Source: Sulfurimonadaceae bacterium (GTDB lineage Bacteria > Campylobacterota > Campylobacteria > Campylobacterales > Sulfurimonadaceae). Taken from it: a DNA stretch of 7,249 nucleotides. The notes under the pieces were generated by a model. The model was given only the letters and a program-made list of their open reading frames with translations, did no database searches and was not told the DNA's origin. The DNA is taken from assembly GCA_030610325.1 (NCBI GenBank), contig JAUWRZ010000103.1:1-7249 (forward strand), given 5' to 3'. Numbering within the stretch: the stretch's first letter is position 1; each line of letters begins with the position of its first letter. The position numbers were made by a program, and so were the translations under genes. Below are positions 6,981 to 7,249 of this stretch, one piece after another.

Positions 6981-6994
6981 GATCTGTTCAGATC
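6981..6994. promoter_or_regulatory. Operator-like dyad before the outer membrane protein gene
   Basis: GATCTG-TT-CAGATC is a perfect 6-bp dyad with a 2-base centre. The spacer is too short for an RNA hairpin with intact arms, so a protein-binding site is the more natural reading. It sits 22-35 bases upstream of the outer membrane protein ATG, likely in or next to the promoter. No regulator is encoded nearby, and it could be chance. Confidence 0.35.
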
Positions 6995-7051
6995 AAATCG
7001 TAAATGACAGTAGTTTAGCGAAGTTAGGATTAAAAACAAAATGAGTTGGAA

Positions 7052-7150
7052 AGATCGGGCCGAAGCCCAAAAAGGAGGAAGTCACCGCGTCATACAAGGG
7101 GAAGCAGACGCGAATGAAACAGATCAGGAAGAACGTTGTCCCGATCTGGG
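7052..7150 (-). ncRNA. Candidate structured RNA between tpx and the outer membrane protein gene
   Basis: Read leftward this stretch forms three hairpins in succession. The first pairs 7148-7140 with 7128-7120, nine pairs including one G.U. The second pairs GACGCG with CGCGTC (7112-7107 and 7091-7086) around a 15-base C/U-rich loop. The third is GGGC-UUCG-GCCC (7068-7057), a canonical cUUCGg tetraloop. Both the wobble and the tetraloop make sense only in minus-strand RNA; the plus strand would have an A.C mismatch and a CGAA loop. Unpaired CUUCCUCCUUUUU (about 7081-7069) shares CCUCCUUU with the 16S rRNA 3' tail. It may be a small RNA, the tpx 3' UTR or a leader. No clear 3' U-run follows the last hairpin. 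No known family recognised. Confidence 0.35.
7120..7148 (-). terminator. tpx: Possible tpx terminator hairpin
   Basis: The first hairpin after the tpx stop (15 bases downstream) has arms CAGATCGGG and CCTGATCTG, fully paired as minus-strand RNA, with an 11-base loop. It is followed by TTTCATT, a poor U-tract, so termination may be partial and allow read-through into the two hairpins beyond. Confidence 0.4.
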
Positions 7151-7162
7151 ATGGTCAGTTAT

Positions 7163-7249
7163 TTACTTAACAGCGTTAAGTGCAGAGTCGTAATCCGGCT
7201 CAGCAGTGATCTCTGGAACGATCTCTTTGTAAGTCACAACACCGTCAGC
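7163..7249 (-). CDS. tpx: Thiol peroxidase (Tpx), C-terminal 28 residues
   Basis: The gene enters from the right edge. Only the last 28 codons and TAA are visible. The frame reads ADGVVTYKEIVPEITAEPDY followed by DSALNAVK. This matches the end of atypical 2-Cys peroxiredoxin Tpx, where a strand ending in VxEI is followed by a TxEPDYxxAL motif, as in the E. coli protein. Tpx reduces hydrogen and alkyl hydroperoxides using thioredoxin. The catalytic cysteines lie outside the window, so activity cannot be judged. The assignment rests on a short but characteristic tail. Confidence 0.8.
   Translation of the reverse strand, partial: ADGVVTYKEIVPEITAEPDYDSALNAVK

Noticed and set aside
7074..7104. 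Partial resemblance of GGAAGCAG and GAGGAAGTC to signal recognition particle RNA or RNase P RNA conserved words on the plus strand.
   Set aside because: The surrounding helix 8 sequence of SRP RNA and the other conserved blocks of RNase P RNA are absent, and the pairing pattern differs.
7114..7170. An 18-codon plus-strand frame preceded by AAGGGG.
   Set aside because: The spacing to the purine-rich sequence is long, the peptide is featureless, and it is antisense to tpx.
7041..7193. A 50-codon plus-strand open frame starting ATG AGT TGG.
   Set aside because: It has no ribosome-binding site, runs antisense into the tpx coding end, resembles no family I know, and the base-pairing evidence in this stretch favours minus-strand RNA.

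Overview
The window looks like chromosomal housekeeping DNA from a mesophilic member of the Campylobacterota (former Epsilonproteobacteria), probably a Sulfurimonas/Sulfuricurvum/Sulfurovum-type relative. The reasons are the gene order (recA-eno-small FtsB-like protein-AMIN protein on one strand, with mqnD-fliQ-murB divergent from recA), a futalosine-pathway menaquinone gene, a short type II MurB, and a TIGR04219-like outer membrane beta-barrel protein. Genus is not resolvable by eye. I found no mobile element, CRISPR array, tRNA or rRNA.

Layout. Positions 1-596 (+) hold the C-terminal part of prfA (release factor 1). It converges on a leftward cluster: recA (4053-3016), eno (3019-1754), an FtsB/DivIC-like membrane protein (1660-1367) and a secreted AMIN-domain protein (1253-618). 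recA and eno overlap by ATGA. A terminator-like hairpin follows eno, and an extended -10 promoter precedes the AMIN gene, so this cluster is probably split into sub-units. From the recA upstream region a rightward operon departs: mqnD (TTG start), fliQ (joined by TGATG) and murB (GTG start inside a 7-bp tandem repeat). murB overlaps the leftward outer membrane protein gene (6959-6195) tail to tail by 4 bases. The right edge holds the last 28 codons of a leftward thiol peroxidase gene (tpx).

How the genes relate. The cluster mixes translation termination, recombination, glycolysis, cell division and envelope functions, menaquinone synthesis, flagellar export and peptidoglycan precursor synthesis. 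The linkage reflects conserved lineage synteny more than one pathway.

The least explained stretch is the 203 bases between tpx and the outer membrane protein gene. Read on the minus strand, it forms three hairpins. One carries a cUUCGg tetraloop, and one is fully paired only on that strand through a G.U wobble. Two C/U-rich unpaired stretches resemble anti-Shine-Dalgarno sequence. I propose it as a candidate small RNA or structured 3' UTR. I did not match it to any known RNA family. No clearly new protein system is present.
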